From Pirellulales bacterium (GTDB taxonomy: Bacteria > Planctomycetota > Planctomycetia > Pirellulales > DATAWG01): 64,000 nucleotides of DNA. Where the stretch lies: the NCBI GenBank assembly GCA_036267355.1, contig DATAWG010000082.1, positions 1 through 64,000 of the forward strand. Direction: 5' to 3'. How positions within the stretch are numbered: the stretch's first letter is position 1; each line of letters opens with the position of its first letter. The translations under genes were made by a program, and so were the position numbers. The notes below the pieces were generated by a model. It was not told where the DNA came from. It searched no databases and saw nothing but the letters and a program-made list of their open reading frames with translations. This document shows, piece by piece, positions 9,106-17,775 of the stretch.

Positions 9106-12093
9106 TCAGGCCGGTTGCTCCCGCGGTGGATGGGCGAGGGCTTCGGCGAGGAATCGGCCGGTGGCGGTGTGCGTTTGCCTGGCAATATATTCCGGCGTGC
9201 CTTGCGATACGATCCGGCCTCCCTCGTCGGCCGCTCCCGGGCCGAGGTCGATAATCCAATCGGCAGCCTTCATCATTTGCAAGTTGTGCTCGACCACGAT
9301 CAGCGAATGCCCGACCGCTAATAGGGCCTCGAAGCAATCGAGCAATTGCACGACATCGGCGAAGTGCAGTCCTGTCGTCGGTTCGTCGAGGATAAATAGG
9401 GTGCGAGATCGCTTGGCGGCCGACATATAGCCGGCCAATTTCAGCCGCTGGGCCTCGCCGCCGGAAAGCGTGTTTGCCGGTTGGCCCAAGCGCAGATAAT
9501 CCAGCCCGACGTCGATCAGCCGCTTCATCCGCACCTGCACCTTGCCGCAGCCGCGGAAGAAGGCGAACGCCTCGCGAGCCGTCATGTCGAGCACCTCGGC
9601 GATATTTCGGCCACGGTATTGCACGGCCAATATCTCCGGCCGATAACGCTGCCCGTTGCACTGCGGGCACTTCATATACACATCGGCCATGAATTGCATG
9701 TCGATCTGCAAATACCCGTCCCCTTCGCACATGCTGCACCGCCCGCCATCGACATTGAAGCTGAAATGGCTGGCGGAGTAGTTTCGCGTGCGGGCTTCGA
9801 GCGTTTCGGCGAACACGTTGCGGATTTCGTCAAAGGCTTTGATGTAGGTCACCGGCTTCGAGCGCGGCGATCGGCCGATCGGGCTCTGGTCGACCAGCAC
9901 GAGGTCGTCGATTTGGCCGTCGCCGAACACGTCGTCGTAGGGGGCCGGCTTCGGGCCTTCGAGCCGCATTCGCCGCCGCAGGGCCGGATAAAGCGTGTCT
10001 TCGACCAACGTGCTTTTTCCCGACCCACTCACGCCCGTCACGAGGCACAACACGCCGAGCGGAAATTCGACGGTCAGGTTCTGCAAGTTGTTTCCCCTCG
10101 CGCCGGCGAGGCGAACCCAGCCGTGGCTTGGCCGGCGGCGGCGATTGATGCCGCTCACGCCGCGGCGGCCAGTGAGAAAATCGCCCGTCGTGCTTTGTGG
10201 ACAATTCTCCATCTCGGCCACCGTGCCTTGGAACACGACCTTTCCGCCGCGCTCGCCGGCGCCGGGGCCGATCTCGATAATTTGATCCGCCGCACGGAGC
10301 ATCGTTTCTTCGTGTTCCACCACCAGCACGGAATTACCGCGATCGCGCAGAGCGGTCACTGCCTTCAGGAGCCGATCGACGTCGGCCGGGTGCAAGCCGA
10401 TCGACGGTTCGTCGAGCACATAGAGCATGTTCACCAGGCTCGAGCCGAGAGCCGAGGTGAGGGCGACGCGCTGCGATTCGCCGCCGCTGAGCGTGCGCAG
10501 CGTGCGGTCGAGCGTGAGATAGCCGAGCCCGACGGCATCGAGATATCCCATCCGCGATTGCACTTGTTCGAGCATCATCCGCCCCACGCGGCGCTGCCAG
10601 TCGGATAGCGGCAGCTTGGCGAAGAAGCCGAGAGCATCGCGGATTTTCAACGCAGCCAGTTCGGCGATATTCAGCCCGCCGATGCGCGTGGCAAGCGCCT
10701 CCGGCCGCAACCGGCTGCCGCCGCACACCGGGCACGGCCGATAACTCCGCCAACGGCTCAGATACACGCGCAGGTGCATCTTGTATTTCCGCCGCTCGAG
10801 CCATTGAAAGAAGCCTCGCAGGCCGCCGAAATTTCGCTCCGCCACGCCTTCGCGCACAATCCGCAGTTGCTCGTCATTCAAACTGCGAAATGGCACGTCC
10901 AGCGGCAATCCAAAATCGTCGGCCAGCGCGATCAGTTCCTTCAACTCGTGGGCATAGGCGGGCGTATTCCACGGGGCGATGGCCCCCTCGCGAACCGACT
11001 TGTTCGGATCCGGAACGATCAAATCCATATCCAAATCGATCACATTGCCGAACCCCTCGCATTCCGGGCAGGCCCCGAGCGGACTGTTAAAGCTGAATAG
11101 CCGCGGCTCGGGCAGCGGATATTCGATGCCGCAATCGTCGCAGCGCATGGTGCGGCTAAATGTGAGCCGCCACCACGGCCGACCATCCAATTCGAACGCC
11201 GCCCCGCGGCCGCCGCTGGGCAGATCGGGCCGCTCCGGCAGGTCGATGAGCACATGGCAGACGCCGTCGCCTTTGGCAAAAGCTGTTTCAATCGACTCGC
11301 GCAATCGTTGCGGCGTCGCGGCCCCGGCGGTAAGGCGATCGACGATGACGAGCAGAGGGGCGAGGGGCGAGGGGTGAGGGACGAGTGAAGGCCGGGGACT
11401 GTCCCCTTTTGCGGAGTCCGCGGAGCAAAAGGGGACCGTCCCCATCGGCGGCGCGCCCAGCGTCGTCGATTCCTCGTCACTCGCCCCTCGCCCCTCGCCC
11501 CTCGCCCCTATCTCCACCGTCCGCCCATCGAGCACCACCCGAACAAATCCTTCTTCTCGTAGCGCGGCCAATGGCGATGCAAGCTCGGCGTCGTCTCCGT
11601 TTGCCGCGGATTCCGGCGGCGGAGCGAAGGCCAACATGAACCGGGTGCCCGCCGGCAGCGGCGCAAGCGCGTTGGCGGTGCTCTCGGGCGATTCGCTGCG
11701 AACCGGCTGGCCGCAGTTCGTGCAAAACACCTGGCCGATTTTGGCCATCAGCAGCCGCAGGTAGTCGTAGGCTTCGGTAGCGGTTCCGACCGTGGCCCGG
11801 CTGGAGCGATTGCTGCTGCGATGGGTGACGGCGATCGCGGGCGGGATGCCGGCGATCAATTCGGCCGTGGGTTTTTCCAGCCGTTCGAAGAATTGCCGGG
11901 TGTAGGCAGAAAAAGTTTCGATATAGCGCCGCTGCCCCTCGGCATAGAGCGTGTCGAGGGCGAGGCTCGTTTTTCCGCTGCCGCTCAGGCCACAGAATAC
12001 GACGAGCTTGCGGTGCGGGATATCGAGATCGATTCCCTTGAGGTTATGCACCTCGACGCCGCGCAGTCGGATAAATCCCTTGCTGCCGCTCAC
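9106..12093 (-). CDS. uvrA: UvrA-type excinuclease ABC subunit A, divergent
   Basis: UvrA is the damage-recognition ATPase of nucleotide excision repair. The protein has two ABC modules: Walker A GLSGSGKTSLALDTLYAEGQ near the N terminus and GVSGSGKSTLVEDTLYPAL in the second half, both with LSGGE signatures (TLSGGESQRV and TLSGGEAQRL). Zinc-finger cysteines are visible (CDDCGIEYPLPEPRLFSFN and YMKCPQCNGQRYRPE). The N-terminal segment reads HRSSNRSSRATVGT where classical UvrA has a QKSTSRNPRSTVGT-like segment, so this may be a second, UvrA2-like paralogue. The length of 995 residues is above the usual 940-950, largely because of a repeat-derived insertion at about residues 192-248. Confidence 0.93.
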   Translation of the reverse strand: MSGSKGFIRLRGVEVHNLKGIDLDIPHRKLVVFCGLSGSGKTSLALDTLYAEGQRRYIETFSAYTRQFFERLEKPTAELIAGIPPAIAVTHRSSNRSSRATVGTATEAYDYLRLLMAKIGQVFCTNCGQPVRSESPESTANALAPLPAGTRFMLAFAPPPESAANGDDAELASPLAALREEGFVRVVLDGRTVEIGARGEGRGASDEESTTLGAPPMGTVPFCSADSAKGDSPRPSLVPHPSPLAPLLVIVDRLTAGAATPQRLRESIETAFAKGDGVCHVLIDLPERPDLPSGGRGAAFELDGRPWWRLTFSRTMRCDDCGIEYPLPEPRLFSFNSPLGACPECEGFGNVIDLDMDLIVPDPNKSVREGAIAPWNTPAYAHELKELIALADDFGLPLDVPFRSLNDEQLRIVREGVAERNFGGLRGFFQWLERRKYKMHLRVYLSRWRSYRPCPVCGGSRLRPEALATRIGGLNIAELAALKIRDALGFFAKLPLSDWQRRVGRMMLEQVQSRMGYLDAVGLGYLTLDRTLRTLSGGESQRVALTSALGSSLVNMLYVLDEPSIGLHPADVDRLLKAVTALRDRGNSVLVVEHEETMLRAADQIIEIGPGAGERGGKVVFQGTVAEMENCPQSTTGDFLTGRRGVSGINRRRRPSHGWVRLAGARGNNLQNLTVEFPLGVLCLVTGVSGSGKSTLVEDTLYPALRRRMRLEGPKPAPYDDVFGDGQIDDLVLVDQSPIGRSPRSKPVTYIKAFDEIRNVFAETLEARTRNYSASHFSFNVDGGRCSMCEGDGYLQIDMQFMADVYMKCPQCNGQRYRPEILAVQYRGRNIAEVLDMTAREAFAFFRGCGKVQVRMKRLIDVGLDYLRLGQPANTLSGGEAQRLKLAGYMSAAKRSRTLFILDEPTTGLHFADVVQLLDCFEALLAVGHSLIVVEHNLQMMKAADWIIDLGPGAADEGGRIVSQGTPEYIARQTHTATGRFLAEALAHPPREQPA
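11345..11520 (-). repeat. In-frame repeat insertion inside uvrA
   Basis: GAGGGGC-type minisatellites (about 11355-11380 and 11483-11512) flank a hairpin (11394-11443) whose arms are GGGGACTGTCCCCTTTTGC and its near complement. The translation is low-complexity (GARGEGRGAS, GTVPFCSADSAKGDSP, PHPSPLAP). The same hairpin type is inserted in the transglutaminase gene at 55425-55474. Confidence 0.75.
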
Positions 12094-12366
12094 GAGTTGT
12101 CCTGCCAGCTATTTGCACGACGGTCCAAACTATCATCATAGACAACCGCCGCGCGCCAGCCCAGCCGGCGCTCGTTTCAGCCTTCAGCCTTTCGAAAAGA
12201 GCTGCGTCCCAGCGTCCCCTTTTCGCCGTCCCTTTTCGCCGTCGTTGCCCGTCTTCTGCCCGCCATGCTTCGGCTTGTTAATCAGCTTTGGTTGCTGCGG
12301 TTGACGGATCGATCAACGCGTCGGTTAATGCATCGATTCAATTGCAATATAAAAAGAGCGAGCGAA

Positions 12367-13410
12367 ATGGATACCCAGCAAAAGGTCGTCATCGCGGGGG
12401 GAAGTGGTTTTCTGGGACGACCCTTGGCTCGATGGTTTGCCGAGCGAGATTGGGCCGTCACGGTGTTGTCTCGGCGCCCCGGCAATATTGCACCGCGAGT
12501 CCGTTCGATCGGTTGGGATGGCGAATCGCTCGGCGATTGGACGCAGGCACTAGAAGGCGCGGCGGCGGTTATCGATCTCGCGGGGCGCTCGGTCAACTGC
12601 CGCTACACTCGCGCAAATCGCCGCGAAATCATGCAATCGCGAGTGCGTTCGACGCGGGTGATCGGCGAAGCGATTGCCGCATGCTCGTCGCCACCGGCGG
12701 TATGGCTCAATTCGAGCACTGCCACCATCTACCGGCATTCGATCGATCGGCCGATGGATGATGTTACCGGCGAAATCGGCGCGACCGCGGAAGCCAACGA
12801 CGCATTTTCGATCGAAGTTGCGACTACCTGGGAGCGGACGGTGGATGAAGCCTGCACACCGCGCACTCGCAAGGCAAAACTGCGCATCGCGATGGTGCTT
12901 GCTTTCGGCCGTGGGGGAGTGTTCGACGTGCTGCATCGGCTCGTTCGCTGTGGTCTGGGTGGAACGATGGGCCCCGGCAATCAATTCGTCTCATGGATTC
13001 ACGGCGACGATTTTTGCCGGAGCATCGAGTGGCTGATCGAGCACGGCGACTTGAGCGGCCCCGTCAACATTGCCGCCCCGAATCCCTTGCCGAACCGCGA
13101 GTTGATGCGACTGTTGCGGCGGTTGTGCAGAATGCCGATCGGCCTGCCGGCGGCAAGTTGGATGCTGGAAATCGGCGCATTTTTTCTCCGCACGGAAACC
13201 GAGTTGATTCTGAAAAGCCGGCGCGTGGTGCCCCGGCGGCTGCTGGATTCGGGATTTCAATTTCAATTCGCCGACGCCGAATCTGCGCTCGCCGAGATTT
13301 TGCGCCGTTCGGGATGCGATCGCACGAGTCCATCGCCCCGCGAGCAGGCGGCATTGAAAACCGCCAAGCGCAGTTTTGCTCGCGTTGACAAAACCTATGC
13401 TGGCAGCTAG
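12367..13410 (+). CDS. TIGR01777-type NAD(P)-dependent epimerase/oxidoreductase
   Basis: This 347-residue member of the extended SDR superfamily has the Rossmann loop GGSGFLG near residue 11 and a middle part typical of the TIGR01777 family (IGWDGESLGDW, VIDLAGRSVNCRYT, NSSTATIYRHS). The later segment VSWIHGDDFCRSIEWLIEH precedes NIAAPNPLPNRELM and a C-terminal DUF1731-like part. The canonical YxxxK is not obvious, as is common in this family. The substrate is unknown. I chose the ATG at 12367 rather than the upstream in-frame start at 12265, because the Rossmann strand begins right after it. Confidence 0.88.
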   Translation: MDTQQKVVIAGGSGFLGRPLARWFAERDWAVTVLSRRPGNIAPRVRSIGWDGESLGDWTQALEGAAAVIDLAGRSVNCRYTRANRREIMQSRVRSTRVIGEAIAACSSPPAVWLNSSTATIYRHSIDRPMDDVTGEIGATAEANDAFSIEVATTWERTVDEACTPRTRKAKLRIAMVLAFGRGGVFDVLHRLVRCGLGGTMGPGNQFVSWIHGDDFCRSIEWLIEHGDLSGPVNIAAPNPLPNRELMRLLRRLCRMPIGLPAASWMLEIGAFFLRTETELILKSRRVVPRRLLDSGFQFQFADAESALAEILRRSGCDRTSPSPREQAALKTAKRSFARVDKTYAGS

Positions 13411-13491
13411 AGTTACGATGGCAATTCGGCGGTAGGTCGCCAGAATTTGCTTTTCCCGCGCGTTCTCGCCCTTGTTTGGAAGCGACTTGTG

Positions 13492-14229
13492 ATGGTTCGG
13501 CGCCACTCGGCCGAAGCGGCCGAAGAAATGCCCGTCGATATCGCCGGATGCGAAGGCCGCATCGACTACGTATTTCGTGACAAGGGCTTGCTCCGCTCGG
13601 CATTGACGCACGCCTCGGGCGCCTTGCACCGCTTGGCTTCGAACGAGCGGTTGGAGTTTCTCGGTGATGCCATTCTCGGGGCCATCGTCTGCGAGATTCT
13701 GTTCCACCAGTATCCCGAATATCTCGAAGGGGATCTGACGAAGATCAAATCGGTCGTCGTCAGCCGCACGACCTGTGCAAAGCTCAGCGGCGAACTGGGG
13801 CTGGAAGAATTCTTGATTCTCGGCAAGGGGATGGCAACGCATCCGCGTGTGCCGCCCTCGGTTCTGGCCGACGTGTTCGAGTCGCTCGTGGCAGCCATCT
13901 ATCTCGATGGCGGCGATGCGGCGATTCGGCCGTTTATCGAGAAATTCATTGCCCCGGAAATTGAAGCGGCCGTGACCGGCGACACCGGCAACAACTACAA
14001 GTCTCTGTTGCAGCAGGTTGCCCAGCGGCAGCACGGCCAGACGCCGACGTATCAACTGCTCGACGAAAAGGGCCCGGATCATAGCAAGTGCTTTAAGATC
14101 TCGGCCCAGATCGGCCAGCTACGCTATTCGCCGGCGTGGGGGCGGAACAAGAAAGAAGCCGAGCAATGCGCCGCCCGCAACGCGTTGAGCGAAATCTGCG
14201 GCGAAGCGATCCCGTTTCCGGCCGATTGA
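13492..14229 (+). CDS. rnc: Ribonuclease III
   Basis: RNase III cleaves double-stranded RNA in rRNA processing and mRNA turnover. The 245-residue product has the signature NERLEFLGDAILG, the second catalytic cluster DVFESLVAAIYLDGG and a C-terminal double-stranded RNA-binding domain starting near NNYKSLLQQVAQ. ATG 13492 was preferred; a TTG at 13447 would add 15 residues, and a further in-frame ATG lies at 13528. The next gene is separated by repeats, so it is probably a single gene or coupled only to the SDR gene before it. Confidence 0.96.
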   Translation: MVRRHSAEAAEEMPVDIAGCEGRIDYVFRDKGLLRSALTHASGALHRLASNERLEFLGDAILGAIVCEILFHQYPEYLEGDLTKIKSVVVSRTTCAKLSGELGLEEFLILGKGMATHPRVPPSVLADVFESLVAAIYLDGGDAAIRPFIEKFIAPEIEAAVTGDTGNNYKSLLQQVAQRQHGQTPTYQLLDEKGPDHSKCFKISAQIGQLRYSPAWGRNKKEAEQCAARNALSEICGEAIPFPAD

Positions 14230-14756
14230 TCTGGCCAAGCGTTGTCGCACCACACTAGCCCGAAGCGTAAGCGAGGGTGCGCCCCGTGGTGAAGCTAAAA
14301 GCTTGGCCCGTGGTGCCGAGGTTCACTAGCCCGAAGCGTAAGCGAGGATGCGCCCCGTGGGGGGTTGCCGTAGTTTACGCCTCGAGCCGACGTGCAGGTG
14401 GCGTTGGCGTCAGACAGCGAGGCGATCCGCCGTTGCGGGGCTCCCTCGCTCACGCTTCGGGCTTGTGTGCTTCGGGCTTGTGTGCTTCGGATTCGTGTGC
14501 TTCGGGCTCGTGTGCTTCGGGCTTGTGTGCTTCGGGTTCGTGTGCTGATCGGCTGGCTTGTTTAGCGGTGCCGCCATCACGGCCACGGATTGCCGCAATG
14601 CCGTGCCCGTGCGCCAAATCGCGGGGCGACTGGTCTTTTCCCGAACTGCCGGTTTCTGTTATTTCTACGCCTTCCGGAGCGGAAGCAAGCATCAGGGACC
14701 TAGGGATGGGGCTCGGCTTGCACACTTCTATCCGCGCGAAAATTGGATCAGGTGCC
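14230..14756. repeat. Repeat cluster with a 15-base tandem array
   Basis: Two direct copies of the TAGCCCGAAGCGTAAGCGAGG repeat (about 14261 and 14328) are followed by an inverted copy (about 14446-14464). A tandem array of about seven GCTTCGGGCTTGTGT units (about 14454-14545) grows out of that copy. Because the period is 15, the array leaves an open frame reading CASGL repeatedly, which is why an open frame spuriously extends the next gene upstream. Confidence 0.8.
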
Positions 14757-15497
14757 ATGTCGATTGCCATTCGCAATTGCGGATCGTGCTTTGCATTTCG
14801 TGGTTGGTTCGCCGGGCTTTGTACCCTTTCTCTCGCGATTGCCGCGGTGCTTGCACCGCGGACCGCGGTCGCCCAGCAGCAGCCGGCGGCGGCCGGAGAG
14901 CTTCGCGAATACGACGTGCTTGTCAAGCAATCGCCGGTCGGCAAAGTTTCGATCCGCACCGCCGAACATCCGGATGGCACCGTGGTCGCCACGACCGACA
15001 CCACCGTCAACGCGCGATTTTTCCTGGTCACCTACCACTACGAATATCACGGCACGGAAGTCTGGCAAAACGAACGGCTGGTGCGGCTCGATAGCCGTGC
15101 CGACGACGACGGCAAGAAGCTGGCAGTGACGGCAATCACCGACGCCCGCGCTTCGCGGACTGATCTGCCGGGAGGGCCGCCGCGCTCGGGCCCGTCGCTG
15201 GTGATGACCAGCAACTACTGGCGCCTGCCGGATCAGCGGCTTACTGCCGGCGATTTTGCCATCATCGACTCCGACACGGGCACACTTTTCACCGTAAAGA
15301 TTCAACGCCTGGGAACCGATACGATTGCCGTCGACGGACAGAATATTGCCTGCGAGCACTTTCGTGTGTCGGGCGATACATCGGCCGAACTATGGTTCGA
15401 CGGCAAGCGCCGGCTGATCCGGCAGCAAACCGTCGAACAAGGCCACCTCACCGAAGTGCGACTGGTGCGGATCCGCGCGGTGGCTGCGAGACAATAA
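14757..15497 (+). CDS. Secreted protein of unknown function (DUF6134-like)
   Basis: The 246-residue protein has a signal peptide (hydrophobic stretch FAGLCTLSLAIAAVLA, likely cleavage after AVA before QQQP). The rest looks like a beta-rich domain (EYDVLVKQSPVGKVSIR, VTYHYEYHGTEVWQNERLVR, FDGKRRLIRQ) resembling the DUF6134 family; that assignment is from memory and tentative. No catalytic residues can be named. The start is the ATG at 14757, directly before the signal peptide, because everything upstream in frame is tandem repeat. It is probably periplasmic. Confidence 0.8.
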   Translation: MSIAIRNCGSCFAFRGWFAGLCTLSLAIAAVLAPRTAVAQQQPAAAGELREYDVLVKQSPVGKVSIRTAEHPDGTVVATTDTTVNARFFLVTYHYEYHGTEVWQNERLVRLDSRADDDGKKLAVTAITDARASRTDLPGGPPRSGPSLVMTSNYWRLPDQRLTAGDFAIIDSDTGTLFTVKIQRLGTDTIAVDGQNIACEHFRVSGDTSAELWFDGKRRLIRQQTVEQGHLTEVRLVRIRAVAARQ

Positions 15498-15694
15498 TCG
15501 CTCGCGGCAATCGCGGCAAGCAAGCCGCGTTGCTAGCGTTGCGAGCTTGTTCTTGCGACACGTTTCGACTTGGTCGATTGTTACGAACCGGGTACGATGC
15601 TCGGTCTGCGGATGGCAAGTCGGGCAGGAGAGCCCGACGCGGAAAAGCTCAGGCTTCTGGCCTGGCGGGAAAGCCACGGATGGGCGGGAGCAAA

Positions 15695-16408
15695 ATGGAG
15701 ATGGATCGAGTCCACACGTCGGCTCGGACTCCTTCGGCGGAAAGCGCCGAAGTCTGGCTCGATTTCGACGGCACCTTGACCAACCAAGATGTCGTCGATT
15801 CGCTGGTGCGCGGCTTCAGCGCGACGGACGAGTGGCGCGAAATCGAAGATGCGTGGCAGGCGGGGCGGATTGGTTCGCGTGCCTGCCTGGTCGGCCAATT
15901 CGCTTTAGTCCGCATCCGCGACAAACAACTCGACAGTTTTCTGCGTTCGGTATCGCTCGATCCGGGCACCCCGCGGCTGCTGGATTTGCTCGAGCAGCAT
16001 GGTGTTCCGGCGACGATCGTGAGCGATGGCATCGATTGGTTTATCGATCGCATTCTTCGCGCGCATGGATTGCGACCGCCGCGAATCCGCAGCAATACGC
16101 TGGTGCGCGACGGCAACTCGTGGCGGCTCGGCTGTCCCCATTCTTCGTTGTCGTGTGCCGTCGCGGCTGCGCATTGCAAATGCGCTTCGATGGAGCAGCT
16201 TGGCAGTGCGGAGCGGCGACGGATTTATGTCGGCGACGGCCGCAGCGACCTATGCGCCGCCCGGAAGGCCCACCTGCGGTTTGCCAAAGGCACGCTCGCC
16301 GCCCTGCTCGATGGGGAGGCGTTGGAGTATATTCCGTTCTCGACGCTGCACGATGTGTGCGCCGTGCTGGATGCGGCATGGTCGCGATCGAGGGCCCGCG
16401 CAGCATGA
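15695..16408 (+). CDS. HAD-family phosphatase (MtnX/SerB-like)
   Basis: The 237-residue protein begins the HAD fold with WLDFDGTLTNQDVVD (nucleophile and acid Asp residues), continues with a helical cap, VPATIVSDGIDWFIDRIL (motif II Ser) and ends with RRIYVGDGRSDLCAARKA (motif IV). This pattern matches the MtnX/phosphoserine phosphatase branch of HAD hydrolases. The start is set by GGGAG at 15686-15690. Its TGA overlaps the ATG of the M20 peptidase gene (ATGA), so it is the first gene of a coupled operon. The substrate may be a phosphorylated intermediate of the pathway encoded downstream. Confidence 0.88.
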   Translation: MEMDRVHTSARTPSAESAEVWLDFDGTLTNQDVVDSLVRGFSATDEWREIEDAWQAGRIGSRACLVGQFALVRIRDKQLDSFLRSVSLDPGTPRLLDLLEQHGVPATIVSDGIDWFIDRILRAHGLRPPRIRSNTLVRDGNSWRLGCPHSSLSCAVAAAHCKCASMEQLGSAERRRIYVGDGRSDLCAARKAHLRFAKGTLAALLDGEALEYIPFSTLHDVCAVLDAAWSRSRARAA

Positions 16409-17775
16409 CGAGCGCGAACGCATCAACCACGTATGTCGCGAATCCGAACAGTCCGGAACTAGTCGTCGCAGGCACGGGGCAGTCGGCCGATTGCCGTGCG
16501 CTGGTGGCCGCCGATCGGGCGATCGAACAGGCGATGCTCGAATTTCTCCTCGCCGCGTTGGGCTTCCGTAGCATCAGCGGCGAAGAACGCGAGTTCGTCC
16601 ATTTCGTCGCCGCTTGGGGACGACGGCATGGCTTTCGCGCCGACCTGTGGGAAGCGGACGAAGCTTCCTTGGGCGCCGAGCACAAAAAATTCGCCCGCCA
16701 TATTCCGCTCGCCGGCCGGCCGACGCTCGTGCTCGAGTTGCCCGGCGATCCGGACTTGCCGTCGCTGATGTTCAATGCGCATTCCGACATGGTCGCCGCC
16801 GATGCCGATGCCTGGTCGCATGATCCTTGGGCCGGCACGCTCATCGACGGTCGCGTGTTTGGCCGCGGCGCCTGCGATGTCAAAGGGCCTTTGACGAGTG
16901 CGCTTTGGGCAATGATGCATCTGGCCCGCCGATCCGAGCGGCGTGGGAGTATTCTTCTGGAACTTGTCCCCGGCGAAGAAGACTGTGTCGGCCTGGGAAC
17001 GCTCACAAGCGTGATGCGCGGCTGGAACGCCGATGGCCTCGTTGTTTTGGAACCGACGGAACAGTATCCGCGCTGCGCTTCGCGCGGCGGATGCCGCTTC
17101 GAAATCGAGGTCCTAGGTCGCGCGGTTCACGGAACCGTCAAATGGATTGGCCGCGATGCGATTCCGGCGATGTGTACGACGATCGGGGTGTTGACCGAGT
17201 TGGAAGCTGATCTGAACCGAACGGCGAGCAGTTGCGACGGACAAATTCACGAAGGCGACCCACTTTTTGCCGCGTATCCCTTCCTTCGGCCAATCACGGT
17301 CGACGCGATTCACGGCGGCCAGTGGCAGGGAATGGTGTGCGATCGGTGCATGTGTGCTGGGTATTTCGAGCTTCTACCGGATGATGATGTTCGCGGCTGG
17401 CAGCAAAAGTTCATCGGCGAAGTAACGGCAAGGATCGCGGCTCGCGGAATTCGATCCGACGAAGTGCGCGTCCGCTTCACCGAGGAATACCAGGGTCATC
17501 GCTTGGCGCCGAACCATGCACTGTGCGGCCGCGCGGCGAAAGCGATTTCGGGGTGCGCGGGGTCGGCCGGCTTTTCCTGGAAAGGGTTCAATGCGGGCTG
17601 CGAAGCGGGACTTCGCGCCAACCGGAGCCAGACGCCGACGTTGGTTTGGGGGCCAGGCAGTTTGGCCCAGGCCCATGCCGTCGATGAATACGTCGAATGG
17701 GCCGACGTGCGCCGCGTCGCGGATATGTTTACGACATTTGCCACACTTTGGACGGGCAACATCGATGAAATTTGA
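16405..17775 (+). CDS. M20-family metallopeptidase/deacylase (ArgE/DapE-like)
   Basis: M20 enzymes use two zinc ions to hydrolyse peptide or N-acyl bonds. The 456 residues contain the metal-ligand motifs FNAHSDMV (His), GRGACDVKGP (bridging Asp) and ELVPGEEDC (catalytic Glu and metal Glu), and a dimerisation domain with GRAVHGTVKW. The start ATG at 16405 overlaps the preceding stop (ATGA) and follows GAGGG at 16390-16394. A longer in-frame start at 16378 is possible. The last 11 bases overlap the next gene. Whether it deacylates an amino acid or opens a peptide is not decidable. Confidence 0.9.
   Translation: MTSANASTTYVANPNSPELVVAGTGQSADCRALVAADRAIEQAMLEFLLAALGFRSISGEEREFVHFVAAWGRRHGFRADLWEADEASLGAEHKKFARHIPLAGRPTLVLELPGDPDLPSLMFNAHSDMVAADADAWSHDPWAGTLIDGRVFGRGACDVKGPLTSALWAMMHLARRSERRGSILLELVPGEEDCVGLGTLTSVMRGWNADGLVVLEPTEQYPRCASRGGCRFEIEVLGRAVHGTVKWIGRDAIPAMCTTIGVLTELEADLNRTASSCDGQIHEGDPLFAAYPFLRPITVDAIHGGQWQGMVCDRCMCAGYFELLPDDDVRGWQQKFIGEVTARIAARGIRSDEVRVRFTEEYQGHRLAPNHALCGRAAKAISGCAGSAGFSWKGFNAGCEAGLRANRSQTPTLVWGPGSLAQAHAVDEYVEWADVRRVADMFTTFATLWTGNIDEI

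Noticed and set aside
14277-14756. 160-codon extension before the secreted protein
   Set aside because: It is a translation of a 15-base tandem repeat; the signal peptide starts at 14757.
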